From Collimonas sp. PA-H2 (GTDB lineage Bacteria > Pseudomonadota > Gammaproteobacteria > Burkholderiales > Burkholderiaceae_D): 64,000 nt of DNA. Where the stretch lies: positions 2,728,001 to 2,792,000 of the forward strand of contig NZ_PDBX01000001.1 of NCBI RefSeq assembly GCF_002564105.1. The letters run 5' to 3'. The notes below the pieces were generated by a model. The model saw only the letters and a list, made by a program, of their open reading frames with translations, was not told the DNA's origin and did not search any database. Position 1 is the first letter of the stretch. Each line of letters starts with the position of its first letter. Made by a program: the position numbers and the translations under genes. Below are positions 27,558 to 38,900 of this stretch, in pieces.

Positions 27558-28448
27558 ATGTCTTATGCATCCACTTATCGTCAACTCCAACCCTTGCTGG
27601 TGGCGTGCAGTCTCGCTGCCGCCGTCGTCGCACCAGGTGCGTACGCACAAACGGCAGCTGTGCCTGTGAGCGCCCCAGCACCGGCCAGTAATCTGGGTCC
27701 TGGCGTGATCGCCAAGGTCAACAATGTCGCTATTACCGATGCGCAGTTGCAGCGCGCCATCCAGCAATCCGGATTGCCTGACAGCCCGAATCTGCGTGCT
27801 GCCCTAAAAAATCAGCTGGTATCGCGCGAGCTGTTCCGTCAGGACGCAGAAAAAACACACGCCTACGACAACCGACCGGAAGTGAAACAAGCCATGCAAG
27901 AGGCCAAGGACGCGACCATCACCCAGTTGTACTTACGCGATGTCATCAAGCCAGCGCCCGTCACTGAAGAGCAGGTACGGGCCCAGTTCAACAATATCGT
28001 GGCTAGCCTGGGCGACAAGGAATACAAGTCGCGTTTGATCCAGGTAGGCGACGCTGCTACTGCGGCCGATGTGTTGACCAAGTTGAAGGCAGGCGCCGAT
28101 TTCGCGCAACTGGCGCAGCAGGTCAGCCTGGCGCAGAACAAGGTACGTGGCGGCGACCTAGACTGGATCAGTTTTAAGACGCCGGCGCAGGAAGGGCATA
28201 CACAGAATCTGCCGTTGCCGATTGCGCAGGCATTGACCGCTTTGCCGGCCGGCGGTGTGACGTTGACACCGGTGAATTGGAACAACGCCTATTTCATTCT
28301 CAAGCTGGAGCAAGTACGTCCGACAGTGGTCCCCAAATATGACGACGTAAAAGCGGTATTGCGCCAGCAGCAGGAAGCGGCCGCGCTGGAAAAGGCGACG
28401 ATTGCCGTTGTCAGCAACCTGGTGAAGCAGGCCAAGATCAAGCAGTAA
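27558..28448 (+). CDS. parvulin-type peptidyl-prolyl isomerase
   Basis: A periplasmic protein with a signal peptide ending at AYAQ. An N-terminal SurA-like helical region (VAKVNNVAITDAQLQRAIQQ) precedes a rotamase domain (about residues 150-265) with VLTKLKAGADFAQLAQQVS, GGDLDWIS and the FILKLE strand. It is EpsD/SurA-like and probably escorts the secretion substrates through the periplasm. Genes of this type are often built into TPS loci of betaproteobacteria. 32 bp after tpsB, same operon. Confidence 0.88.
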   Translation: MSYASTYRQLQPLLVACSLAAAVVAPGAYAQTAAVPVSAPAPASNLGPGVIAKVNNVAITDAQLQRAIQQSGLPDSPNLRAALKNQLVSRELFRQDAEKTHAYDNRPEVKQAMQEAKDATITQLYLRDVIKPAPVTEEQVRAQFNNIVASLGDKEYKSRLIQVGDAATAADVLTKLKAGADFAQLAQQVSLAQNKVRGGDLDWISFKTPAQEGHTQNLPLPIAQALTALPAGGVTLTPVNWNNAYFILKLEQVRPTVVPKYDDVKAVLRQQQEAAALEKATIAVVSNLVKQAKIKQ

Positions 28449-28463
28449 CGCAGGATTGTCGCC

Positions 28464-28682
28464 ATGAAAAAAGACGATCCAACCGGGCTGCGTGGTGTGA
28501 ACGGATTTTCCGATGACGCCTATCGGCGGGCCGCGCAAGAAGAGCTGAGCAGCGGCTCAGCGCGGCCGCGCGGGGCCATTCGCATCGCCGTCGTGGCGAT
28601 CGTGTTGTCGGTGCTGTTCACCTACGGTTTTCTGTACGCCATTTTGCCTCCCGTTGCGTCGCACCAGGTAAAGGCAAAGTAA
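28464..28682 (+). CDS. small single-span membrane protein (72 aa)
   Basis: An N-terminal cytoplasmic region of about 40 residues (DDPTGLRGVNGFSDDAYRRA) precedes a single membrane helix (about residues 42-63) and a short tail. It follows the isomerase by 15 bp and is probably the last gene of that operon. Family unknown; it may be an accessory factor of the secretion locus. Confidence 0.6.
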   Translation: MKKDDPTGLRGVNGFSDDAYRRAAQEELSSGSARPRGAIRIAVVAIVLSVLFTYGFLYAILPPVASHQVKAK

Positions 28683-29218
28683 ATCGCCAATCTGTCACTA
28701 CTTAACAAATAGTGACAATCGCGGGCAGTGGTCCGGGCGCAACGGATTGCAAACGATTGAAAATTCCCCCGGGTTATCACGGAACTTCTTTCTTTGCGGG
28801 GCACTTGTTTTTGTAGAATCGATTTTGAGAAATTGTTTACATAGAAACAATGCGCAAAATCGTGGCTGTGTTTTACGCGCGCGGGCAGATCAGTCGGACC
28901 GCACGACGACAAGCATCAGCAGTGTCGCAAATTTATGCAGAGCGCACATTCGCCTGCAGGAGCAGCAATTGAAAATCTATTTCGTCTTGGTGACGTTGTC
29001 GTGCATCCCGCTTGTGCGCTTGCTGGTACTTGAAATCTATCAGTGGTGCTGCACCTCGCTAAGCGACGTAGCTCGGAAGCATAAAATTCAAAACTAGCGA
29101 CTTCTCATTCGGGAAAAGCCAGAGCTGTACAGGCGATGTTGACTGCCAGTCGTCTTTGTTGCTCATGACGGCCTCAGTGACGTCGCATCAAAAAAAATAA
29201 CTCAGGGAGTGAGTAAGC
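28683..29218. other. 536-bp intergenic region
   Basis: A 116-codon frame at 28747-29097 has one hydrophobic stretch near its end (IYFVLVTLSCIPLVRLLVLE) but a random-looking N-terminal half, so I do not call a gene. The ribosome binding site CAGGGAGTGAG at its right edge belongs to the lipoprotein gene. Confidence 0.4.
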
Positions 29219-29914
29219 ATGAAAGCAATAACAAAAATAGCATTAGGGATGGCGTTGTCCAGCCTTTTGGGAGCTTGCACCACGCTGCGCGAGCAGCCGT
29301 TGGTGTCGAGCGAAATGAATACTATCAGTGGCAAGACCGTTGCGGTGAGTCGTTACGCAACTCCTGATTTTTCGGCAATAACGCCGACCAAGGCCGCATT
29401 TGGCATGTTTGGTGCTATCGCCATGATCAACGCCGGTAATAGTTTTGTGAAGGACAACAGCATTGCTGATCCTGCTGAAAATATCGGTAGGCAGCTGGCG
29501 GATGCGCTTGGTAATAAATATCAAACTAAAACCGTTGTCGCCACCGATGGCACGCTGTCGGATGACGACATCGGCGCAATTGTCAAACAGTATGGGGCAA
29601 GCGATCTGGTGATGGACGTCAAAACCATTAACTGGAGCTATATGTACTACCCGGTGAACTGGGACAGTTATCGGATTCTTTACACGGCGCGGATGCGTTT
29701 GATTGATACCAGGCGCAAGACGGTCATCGCCGAAGGTTTCTGCAAACGTATGCCGGAAAAGGACGAGCAAAAGCAATCCTTCGACGCCATGGTGGCGGAT
29801 CAGGGCGCCTGGGTCAAAGAGGTATTGCAGGGATATGCCAAAGATTGTAGCAATGAGCTGAAGAAAAAAGCCTTGTTGATGCTGCCGGCAACACCGGTGG
29901 CGCAAGCACAGTAA
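29219..29914 (+). CDS. lipoprotein of the secretion locus (231 aa)
   Basis: The signal peptide ends in the lipobox LLGACTT, giving lipidation at Cys20. The mature domain contains TPTKAAFGMFGAIAMINAGN (a hydrophobic patch) and an alpha/beta region with SDDDIGAIVKQYGASDLVMD and YRILYTARMRLIDTRRKTVI. This resembles uncharacterised outer-membrane lipoproteins with a TolB-N/CsgG-like fold; the resemblance is weak. It lies 31 bp upstream of the giant toxin gene and is probably cotranscribed, so it may assist export or display. Confidence 0.7.
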   Translation: MKAITKIALGMALSSLLGACTTLREQPLVSSEMNTISGKTVAVSRYATPDFSAITPTKAAFGMFGAIAMINAGNSFVKDNSIADPAENIGRQLADALGNKYQTKTVVATDGTLSDDDIGAIVKQYGASDLVMDVKTINWSYMYYPVNWDSYRILYTARMRLIDTRRKTVIAEGFCKRMPEKDEQKQSFDAMVADQGAWVKEVLQGYAKDCSNELKKKALLMLPATPVAQAQ

Positions 29915-29945
29915 CTCGGCAAAAAATAATAAGTCAGGAAAATCT

Positions 29946-32900
29946 ATGAATCGCTCGCTCCGTCAATTGCTGTCTCGTCTGGATCAATCGCGTCTGTCCA
30001 CCGCATTACGCCTTGAGCCGCCAGTTGATCGATCCGGATCGATGGAGCAGGGCGGCATCGGCTTGTCGCAAGACGGAGCGCCGCAAGTACGGTTATGGCA
30101 GCGTGCAGTTGCCGCGACGGTCGCAATGACATTGTGGCTGGCGCCGCTGCAGGTGAGCTGGCATAACGCCACGCAGTCGGCGGCACAATTAGCTGTCAGC
30201 GAAGAGACGCAGCAAGCCAGAAACTCGGCGGTCGACTGGCAATTTTTTGCCGGCCAGTTGAAGCAAGGTCTGCAGCAGGCACAGCAAAGCGGTAATTGGG
30301 CGCCGCTGCAAGCACAGCTGGAGCGGCAGATTCCTGGCATTACCCGCGTGCTCTTGGCCAATGCGGAAGCCGCTCTACCGTCGGTACAATTTGGTCCACG
30401 CAGCGCCATGGCCGGCCCGATCACGGATCCCAACGCGCCGATCCGGTTTCAGCCGCAAATCACCAGCAGTACGGGGCCTAGCGGTGCGGTTCCGGTTGTC
30501 AATATCACCCAGCCGAATGCACAAGGCATTTCTTTAAATCAATATTCTGCTTTCAACGTCGACGTCGTTGGCTTGATTTTAAATAATAGTTTGACATCAG
30601 GCGGGAGTTTGTTGGGCGGGAATGTTTCAGCCAATCCCTTGCTCAGCGGTCGGACCGCTACCCAGATTATCAACCAGGTCACCAGCCAGGGAAGTCCCAG
30701 CAATATTAATGGCACGATTGAGGTGTTTGGCGCCCCCGCGTCGGTGATCGTAATAAATCCAAATGGTGTCAATTGTACAAGTTGCGGCGTGACGAACGCG
30801 CCGCATTTTACCTTGACCACAGGTACGCCGCAGTTCTTGAGCGGACCCGGTGGCACGGCTACATCGTTCGACAATGCCTCGGCGCTGGCCTACAACGTAC
30901 AGGGTGGCCATATCCAGATCGAAGGTCTGCCTGGTGCCGACGGCAAGCCGGGCGCCGGTATCGAGGGGACTGTGGGGGCGATTGATCTGATCGCCGGCAG
31001 CATTGGCGTCAATGCGCCACTGTATGCTGGCCAGCAAATCAATCTCATTAGCGGCCAGCAGGTTGTCGCCCAGTCCCAGGCGGGACAGGGTAGGGCCGGC
31101 AGCGATTACCAGGTGAGCAGCAACGGCGCCAATACGGCCGCGAGCAATACTGCCGCACAAAACGCCCTGCAAATCGACGCCAGTGCCTTCGGCGCGATGA
31201 CGGCGGGCCAGATCAAAATTATTAGCACCAGCCAAGGACTGGGGGTGCGCAACGACGGTACGCTGACCTCTAGCATCGGGGCAACGTCAATTGATGCGAA
31301 TGGCGATGTCCGGGTCGGCACCACCTACGGTAAGACTACCGTCGACATTACGTCGACTGGTAATGTCACGGCCAATGGCGATAGCCTGGGCGAGCAGGGC
31401 GTCACGATTGCCGCGAACGGCAATGTACAGACCAATGGCAGCCTGCAGTCCCATCAGAACGTCAATCTGCAGGCCGGCGGCAATATCACAGGCTTCGGCG
31501 GAGCGGTAGCGGACAACAGCATCACGGCCACGGCGGGTAACTCGATCAACCTGGGCGGCAAGCTCCAGGCTGGCAATGCGCTCAACCTGACCGCGCTGGG
31601 TCATGATGGCACCGGCGATATTATTCTGGGCGGCAGCGTGACTGCGCCGAACGTGACAACACTGAATGCCGCACGCGACATCACGATCGATGGCAGCATC
31701 ACCAGCGCCACGACACTGGCATTAGCAGCCACACGCAATCTGACCATCAACGGCACGGCCGGCGCGGTGGGCGATTTGAGCTTGCAAGGCAAACAAGGCA
31801 GCGTCACGACGACTGGCAACGTGGTCAGTTCCAGTGGCAACGTCAACGTTCTATCCAATACGGACGCCAATCTGGGCGGCCAGGTCTATGCGGCGCAAAG
31901 CGCCCAGCTGCAAAGCCAGAACGGCAGCATCAACGTTGGCGGCACGCTGGCGGCGCAACAGCAGGTCAATGCGACTGCAGGGAACAACGTCACTTTGGGC
32001 GGCAGTACGCAGTCCGGCGGCAATGCCAACATCACAGCAACGAACGGCAGTGTTGCGCTCAACGGCGACCTGACTTCCGGTGGTACGGCGCAAGTACAGG
32101 CAGGACAAAACATCACCGGCACCGGTAAATTGACAGCGCTGACTGATACAACGTTGACAGCAGGGCAGGCGATCGCGATTGGCGGCCTGCTGCAAACAGG
32201 CGGTAGTTTAACGGCGACTGCCGGCCAGAATGTCTCGTTGGCAGCGGTGACCGCTGGCGGCAATACGGGCGGCAGCGCCAATTTGCAAGGAGCCAACGTC
32301 AGCTTGTCCGGTCCGACCACCGTCGGCAACGCCAGCGGCGGCAATTTGACGATTGCAGCCAGCAACGACGCGACCTTGGGTGGTCAGACCCAGACTACGG
32401 GTAAGCTGCAAGTCAATGCCGGACGCGACATCGCTGTCACTGGCGGTACGCTGTCGAACGGCGCGACGACCTTGAACGCGACCCGTAATCTGGGTGTCGG
32501 CGGTACGGTGATCGCTCTGGGCGACACGAACCTGACGGCGCAAAACGGCACGTTGAGCACGACCGGCAGCGTGCTGGCCTTGTCCGGATTGAACGCGACC
32601 GCGGCAGGAGACGTCACGCTCGGCGGCCAGGTCTATGCCCAAAACGCAGCCGTTCTGCAAAGCCAGCACGGCAATTTGACCGTCGCCGGCGACGTCAATG
32701 CGCAAGACAGCCTGCAAGCCACTGCAGCGAATAACGTCACCTTGGGCGGCAATACGCAAGTAGGCAAAGATACGACGATCACGGCGACAAACGGCAATGT
32801 GAATCTGGCCGGTAATCTGGCCGGTCACGGTGCTGGTACATTGACTGCCGGCGGCAACATTGCTGGCGCTGGCAATACCCAGTTCACGAACGGTGCCCAA

Positions 32901-35900
32901 TTGACAGCCGCCAAGGATATTGCGCTGGCCGGCACGGTCGGCGTTGGTGGTAATCTGAACGCGACCGCCGGCAACAACCTGAGCATGGGCGCAACCACGG
33001 TGTTGGGTAATGCGGCGTTGACAGCGACCCAGGGCAACGTCGCCCTGAACGGCGCGACGACGACGGGCGGCAATCTGCAAGCCAATGCAGGCACTGATCT
33101 GGTAGCCGCCGGCGCCGTCAACAGTTTGCAAAATGTCAGCCTCAACGCTGGCCGCAACCTGACGACGCAAGGCACGGTCGGCGCCAGCAATAATTTGACG
33201 GCGACTGCCGGCCAGACGCTGGCGTTGAACGGTGTGACCACTAGTCTCGGCGATAGCACCCTGAGCGGATCGAACATCGCGGCCGGCGGCGACTTGAATG
33301 TCGGCGGCAAGTTGCAAGCCACCGCGCAAAACAGCCTCAACCTGACAGGTGGCCTGCTGACCGTGGGCCATGACGCCAATCTGACGGCCACAGATATCAC
33401 GCTGGGCGGCGCGGCGAGCGCGACCAGCATCACCGCGGCGAACCCGCATCCAGTGAACGCCATCGGCGGCAATTTGACCGCGACGGCTAGCAACAGTGTG
33501 ACTACGGATAATGTCGGTGTCGTCAAGGGCAGTGCGGCCTTGAACGGCGCCAACAGTGTCACCAATAACGGCAACTGGTTAGCGGCTGGCGATGTCAATA
33601 TCGCAACCAAGCAAGCCAATAACAGTGCTGGCGCGGCCTTGCAATCCCTGGGCACGACCACGATCAATGCCACCGACCTGACCAACGCAGGCACGGTCTA
33701 TGGCGTGAACACCAACGTCAACGCGACCAATAGCATCGTTAACAACAATGGCGCATTGCTGGCGCGCGACAACCTGAACCTGGTGACCAACACTTTCGCC
33801 GCCAATCAAGGCGGGTTGCTGTTTGCCGGCGACACCAGCGCCGTATCTACTGCGCCGCCGGGCTCCGGCAATGTCAGCCTGACCGTCAATGGCGGAGCAG
33901 GTAGCTTCGATAACACTGGCGGCCAGATCCTCGCGTCGAATAACGTTACCCTGAAGTTGCCAAATCAAAACATCGATCCGACGGCGGCGAGCTTCGGTAA
34001 AGTCGATCTGAACGGCACGCTGACCCTGATTGCGAACACGATCAATGTGAACGGCAACTGGAATCTGCCAGGATCAGGCCTGAATCTGCAGGCGACCAAT
34101 GCGTTTACGAATACCGGGACGATCCAGAAATCCGGCGACATCTCCATCAGCGGCGCTTCCTTTACCAATAGCGGCAGTGTTATTGCAGGCAACGACGTCA
34201 CCTTGAACGGCGTCGTCACCAATCAGGCCGGCGGGGTGATTCACGCCGACCGTGACGTCAACCTGGGCGGCACGGTCACTAATGCTGGCAAGGTTGAAGC
34301 GGTACGCGACGTCAATTTGTCAGGCGCGAGCTATGACAATACTGGCGGCACCACGACAGCGAACCGCGACGTGAATGCGACGCTGTCGGGAGTGCTGACC
34401 AATGTCGGTAGTAGTATTACAGCAGCCCACAACGTCAATATCACTGCGGCTTCCGTGAACAACAATCGCGCAGCGCCTGTGGATCTGCAAAATACGACCA
34501 CCACCATCAGCGACCCGTCCCTGTTGCTGTCGACTGTGGTCGGTACGAAGCCGGTCCTGGTTTCTGGCGGCTGCAGCGGCGACAATTGCCAACCCGATAC
34601 TTACGTACAGCAAAACGTCACTCTGGGGGACTTGAGCCCCAACTTGACGACGGGGACGATCAAGGCGACTGAGGCCATTCTGGAGGGACCAAACGGTACT
34701 TGGTACTTTGCCGGCGACAACCCTAATTACATCTACAGCGGTGCGCCAACGCAGATATTTGCCTTGCCGACTGTGCAAAATACGGTGCAAAGCCAGACCA
34801 ATGGCCAGCAGGGCGTCATCACCGCCGGCAACCAGACCAGCATTACCGCCAATAGCCTGCTCAATCGCGGCAGCACTATCAGCGGCAATAATGTGGTGTT
34901 GAATGTACAGAGTCTGGATAACGGTCGTTCCGACACCATCATCACCTCCAAGACCGCCACCTCAGTCAATCAGGGCGAACTCAACAGTTTCATGACGCAG
35001 TTGAATGCGCTGGGCACGAGTGTTGTCGGCGATGCCAGTCCGCCTTGCCCAGGTGAAGCGCAGGGCGGTTGCACCTCGAATGTCTTGCCGCCGACACTGA
35101 CGCCGACACCGACTGCCAGCGTTGTGGCGCCTAGCACCGGCGGCACCACCACGGCACTGGGCGTGCGCGGCCAGATTGTGGCGAATCAGGATCTGAGCAT
35201 CAGCGGCGGCAACCTGGTCAATGCCGGCAATATCGTCGCCGGCCGGGATGTCACGTTTAATGTGGCCAGCCTGACCAACCAGGGCGAGACCGGTTACAAC
35301 GTGATCACGCAAGGCAGCCTGGTGGTGGCCAATCCGACCGGGCCGTTCTCGACCAGTGATAATTTCAATCCGCTGTCCCAGAGTATCGTGATCACGCAGG
35401 ACCCGGCGACGATTGTCGCGGGGCGTAACCTGGCGATCACCGCGGGCAACGTTACCAATAACAATGCCAACATGGCAGCCTTGGGTAATGTCAGCATCAC
35501 TAGCCCAGGCACGGTCAGCAACCAGTCGGGCACAATTCAGGCCACCAACGGCGACGTCAGCATCAATGCAGCGACGCTGAATAACGGGCGTAGTGGCGGC
35601 ACCGTGGGTCTGCAATCGCGCCAGACCACGTTTGCCGGGCAGACTGTCGCCGATCTGAACCAGGATTTCTTCGGCGTGACGGAACAAGCCGAAACGACAC
35701 AGGCGGGTGTCATTAACGGCGCGCGCAATGTCACTATCAACAGCGCGACGCTGAATAATAACGGCAGCCTGATCAATGCAGGACAAAATGCCAATATCAC
35801 GGTCACCAACGCCCTGAACAACAATGCCGATGTGCTGGCGGTGACTAGCTACCACAGCCACGTCGAGAATCATTGCAGTCTGGGTTCTTGCGACCATGTG

Positions 35901-38900
35901 CGCGAGAATGATCCGGTCAACAACAATACGCCGAATCAATCGAACAGCATTATCCAGGCAGCCGGAAGCCTGAACGTCAACGGCCAGGGCGGTCAGTACG
36001 CCTCACTGCAGAATACCGGTACCATCACTGGCTACCAGGTCAACCTGACCGGCAGCAACATCACTAACGGTTATACCAATCCGCAAATCATGACGCCGGC
36101 GGGCTCTACCCCGAAAAACATCATTCCATTGGGACCGATCGGTGTACCGACAGCAGCGACCAATGCCCAGAATGGTGCTAACCAGGCTGCGGGTGCTGGT
36201 GGCGCTACAGGTCAGGTGAACGCTAATCCGAATGTGGGACCGCAGGGGCCGGTGCCGACCACAACCGCCAATGGCAGCAACGGTAGCGGCAGCACGGCAA
36301 CAGGTGCTATTGGAAGCCAAGGCTTCGCGACTGCGCCGACCTCGACTGTGGGTAACGGCAATTTCCACTTTACAGCTGGCACGCCGACAGGGCAGAGCGG
36401 ACTGCCGACACAGAGCAGCGCCAACGATCCGAAATACGTGATCACCAATCCGGCCAGCAGTGTGCTGGGTGGATTGACGCCGCAGGTGTTACTGAACAAT
36501 CTGCCCTCGGCATTGCAGCCGAATGGCAATGTGCCGTTCTACTTCGATCCCTTTACCGAAAGTCAGCAGCTGCAACAGGCTGCATTGGCCCAGACCGGCA
36601 ATGCCAGTTTTGTGAGCGGTGTACAGTGGGACAGCAAGAATCAGGTGAGCCTGGCTGATCAGCAAAAGGCGGTGTTGTACAGCAATGCGATCAACTACGC
36701 GACAGAAAACAATATCCAGCTGGGTCAGGCATTGTCGCAGCAGCAGATCAATGCGCTGACCGCGCCGATGCTGTGGTACGTCGAACAGGCTGTGCCGGAT
36801 CCGAATTGCAAGGCAACAGGAACCTTCCAATGCGGCACCATCAATGCATTGATGCCGCAGGTCTATCTGCCGCAAGCCACGCCAGGGGCACTGGCCGGCG
36901 GTGTTATCCAGGGTAATCAGGTGACGTTGACGGCCACCGGCACGGGGACCGCACAAAATCCGAACGGTACGGTAACTAACACTGGTTATATCAGCGCCCA
37001 GCAGTTGATCATTAATGCGGGTGAGTTGGACAACGAGGCGCGATCCGCCGATATAGGCGTCCAGACGATTCGTACCAATGAGCAGGGTTACACAAAACTG
37101 ACCGGCACTGAAGTTCAGCCGGGCGGCTTCTTGTCGGCGGCGAATTATCAGCTGAACGTTGATCGGGTCAACAGCATCAGCGGTCAATTCCAGCAGCTCA
37201 ATGCTGATGGCACCGTGAGCCAAGCCGGCAGCCAGGCGTTGCTGGACAATCTGCAACAGCAACTCGGCAGTAATTTCACGCAGAGCACTGCCCAAAATAA
37301 TGTTCAGCAGGAATGGGTACAGACCAAGAAGGCCGACTCAACTACGCAGATTGTGATGATTGTGGCAGCGGTGGCGTTAAGCATCGTTACCGCTGGAGCA
37401 GCAGCGGCAGCGATAGGTGCGATGGAGGAAGCCGCCGCAACCACAATGCTTTCGGCAATTGCTGATGGCGCGACCTTTGTTGAAGCATCGGCAGCGGGCG
37501 GCATGATGGCAAGCTCAGCCTTTGCAGTTGGTGGCTTTGCGAATGCAGCGATTGCCGGTGCAGTAGGGGCCATGTCCAGCAGCGCATTTACCCAACTGGC
37601 TACGACAGGCAATCTCGACATAGGGCAAACCTTCAAGGCCGGTGCGGTTGGCGGCCTGACGGCGGGACTAACGCAGGGGGTTACCTACGATAACGGCAGT
37701 TTGGGTATTGCCAGCGAAGCCAACGATCCGAACAGCCTTGCTAACCTGGCTGGTGCGCAAAGCGTAGGGAACGGTTTGACAGGCAATACAGTCACCCAAG
37801 CTGGTGATTCGACGGCGGCGACATTAGGAACACGCGTCGGAGCAGTCTTGGCTGATAGTACGATTAGTGCCGGGGTACAGACCCTCATTGATGGTGGTAG
37901 CTTTGGGAATGCACTGAAAAATAACTTGGTGCAGGCCGGAGCTGCAGCGGGCGCGTATGCGATTGGGAATGAAGCGGCTGCAGATGGTTCTTTGATCTCA
38001 CCGGGCACTCCTGGCTACGTACTTGCGCACGGTCTTTTGGGATGTGCAGCATCGGCGGCGGGAGGGACCGGATGTGCCAGTGGTGCGATTGGCGGAGCCA
38101 CCAGCGCAGCGATCACACCGTATCTTTTAGCGGCAATGGACCCGAATGCCACTGCGCTTAGCCCTGGACAGACGGCTGCCCTGACGGCTTTGTCTATGTT
38201 GGCTGGTGGTGGCGTCGCAGCACTTGCCGGACAAAACTCAACAACGGCCGCTCAGTTCGCTGAGAACGAAACACTGAACAACGACCTGGCTTCACTTTTG
38301 CATATTCAGTCTGCAGTAACGGGCGCGAAAAATGCTGCGTCGTGGATGGGAACAGCTGCGTCAGCTTTTGTGTCATCGCTTTACGGTGGCGCCAAGCAAA
38401 TAGCACTCATGACCTACGACGGCGCGTACGCGTTGGGCGGCCCGGGTAGCCTTCCACCGCAAAGCGATCTGAATCAATCATTGGCAAAAAATGGAGTAAT
38501 TGGTACTGGAAATGCGGCTGTAACGAATCTGTCGAATACTGCTATAGGAGTGGTGCAGGGTGATCCGAAAGCAATCGGATCCACCGTCGCAGCAATTGTG
38601 ACCGGAGCTTTGACCGAAGGTTTAGTTGGAGCAGGGGAAGGCGGAACTTTAGTAAAAATTGGTGCTACCACTGACGGAGAGGTTAGTGCCGCGACAAACG
38701 CTGGTGCAAGTGGTGCTTATGCGCAAAAGGGCAGTCCTGGATTTGGTACTAGTACTTATACAGATGCCAATGGCAATGCGATTCCCACTGGAAACTCTTT
38801 GCCCTCCACTACCAGTTCACCCGGCAATGCCTCTACAAGCGGCGGCGGGGCTGCCGCAGGAGCAAACGCTGCAACTAATTCAGGAATAGCCGCAATTGCT

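Noticed and set aside
28747..29097. A 116-aa protein downstream of the isomerase operon
   Set aside because: Random-like N-terminal half, no ribosome binding site and only one hydrophobic stretch; not called.
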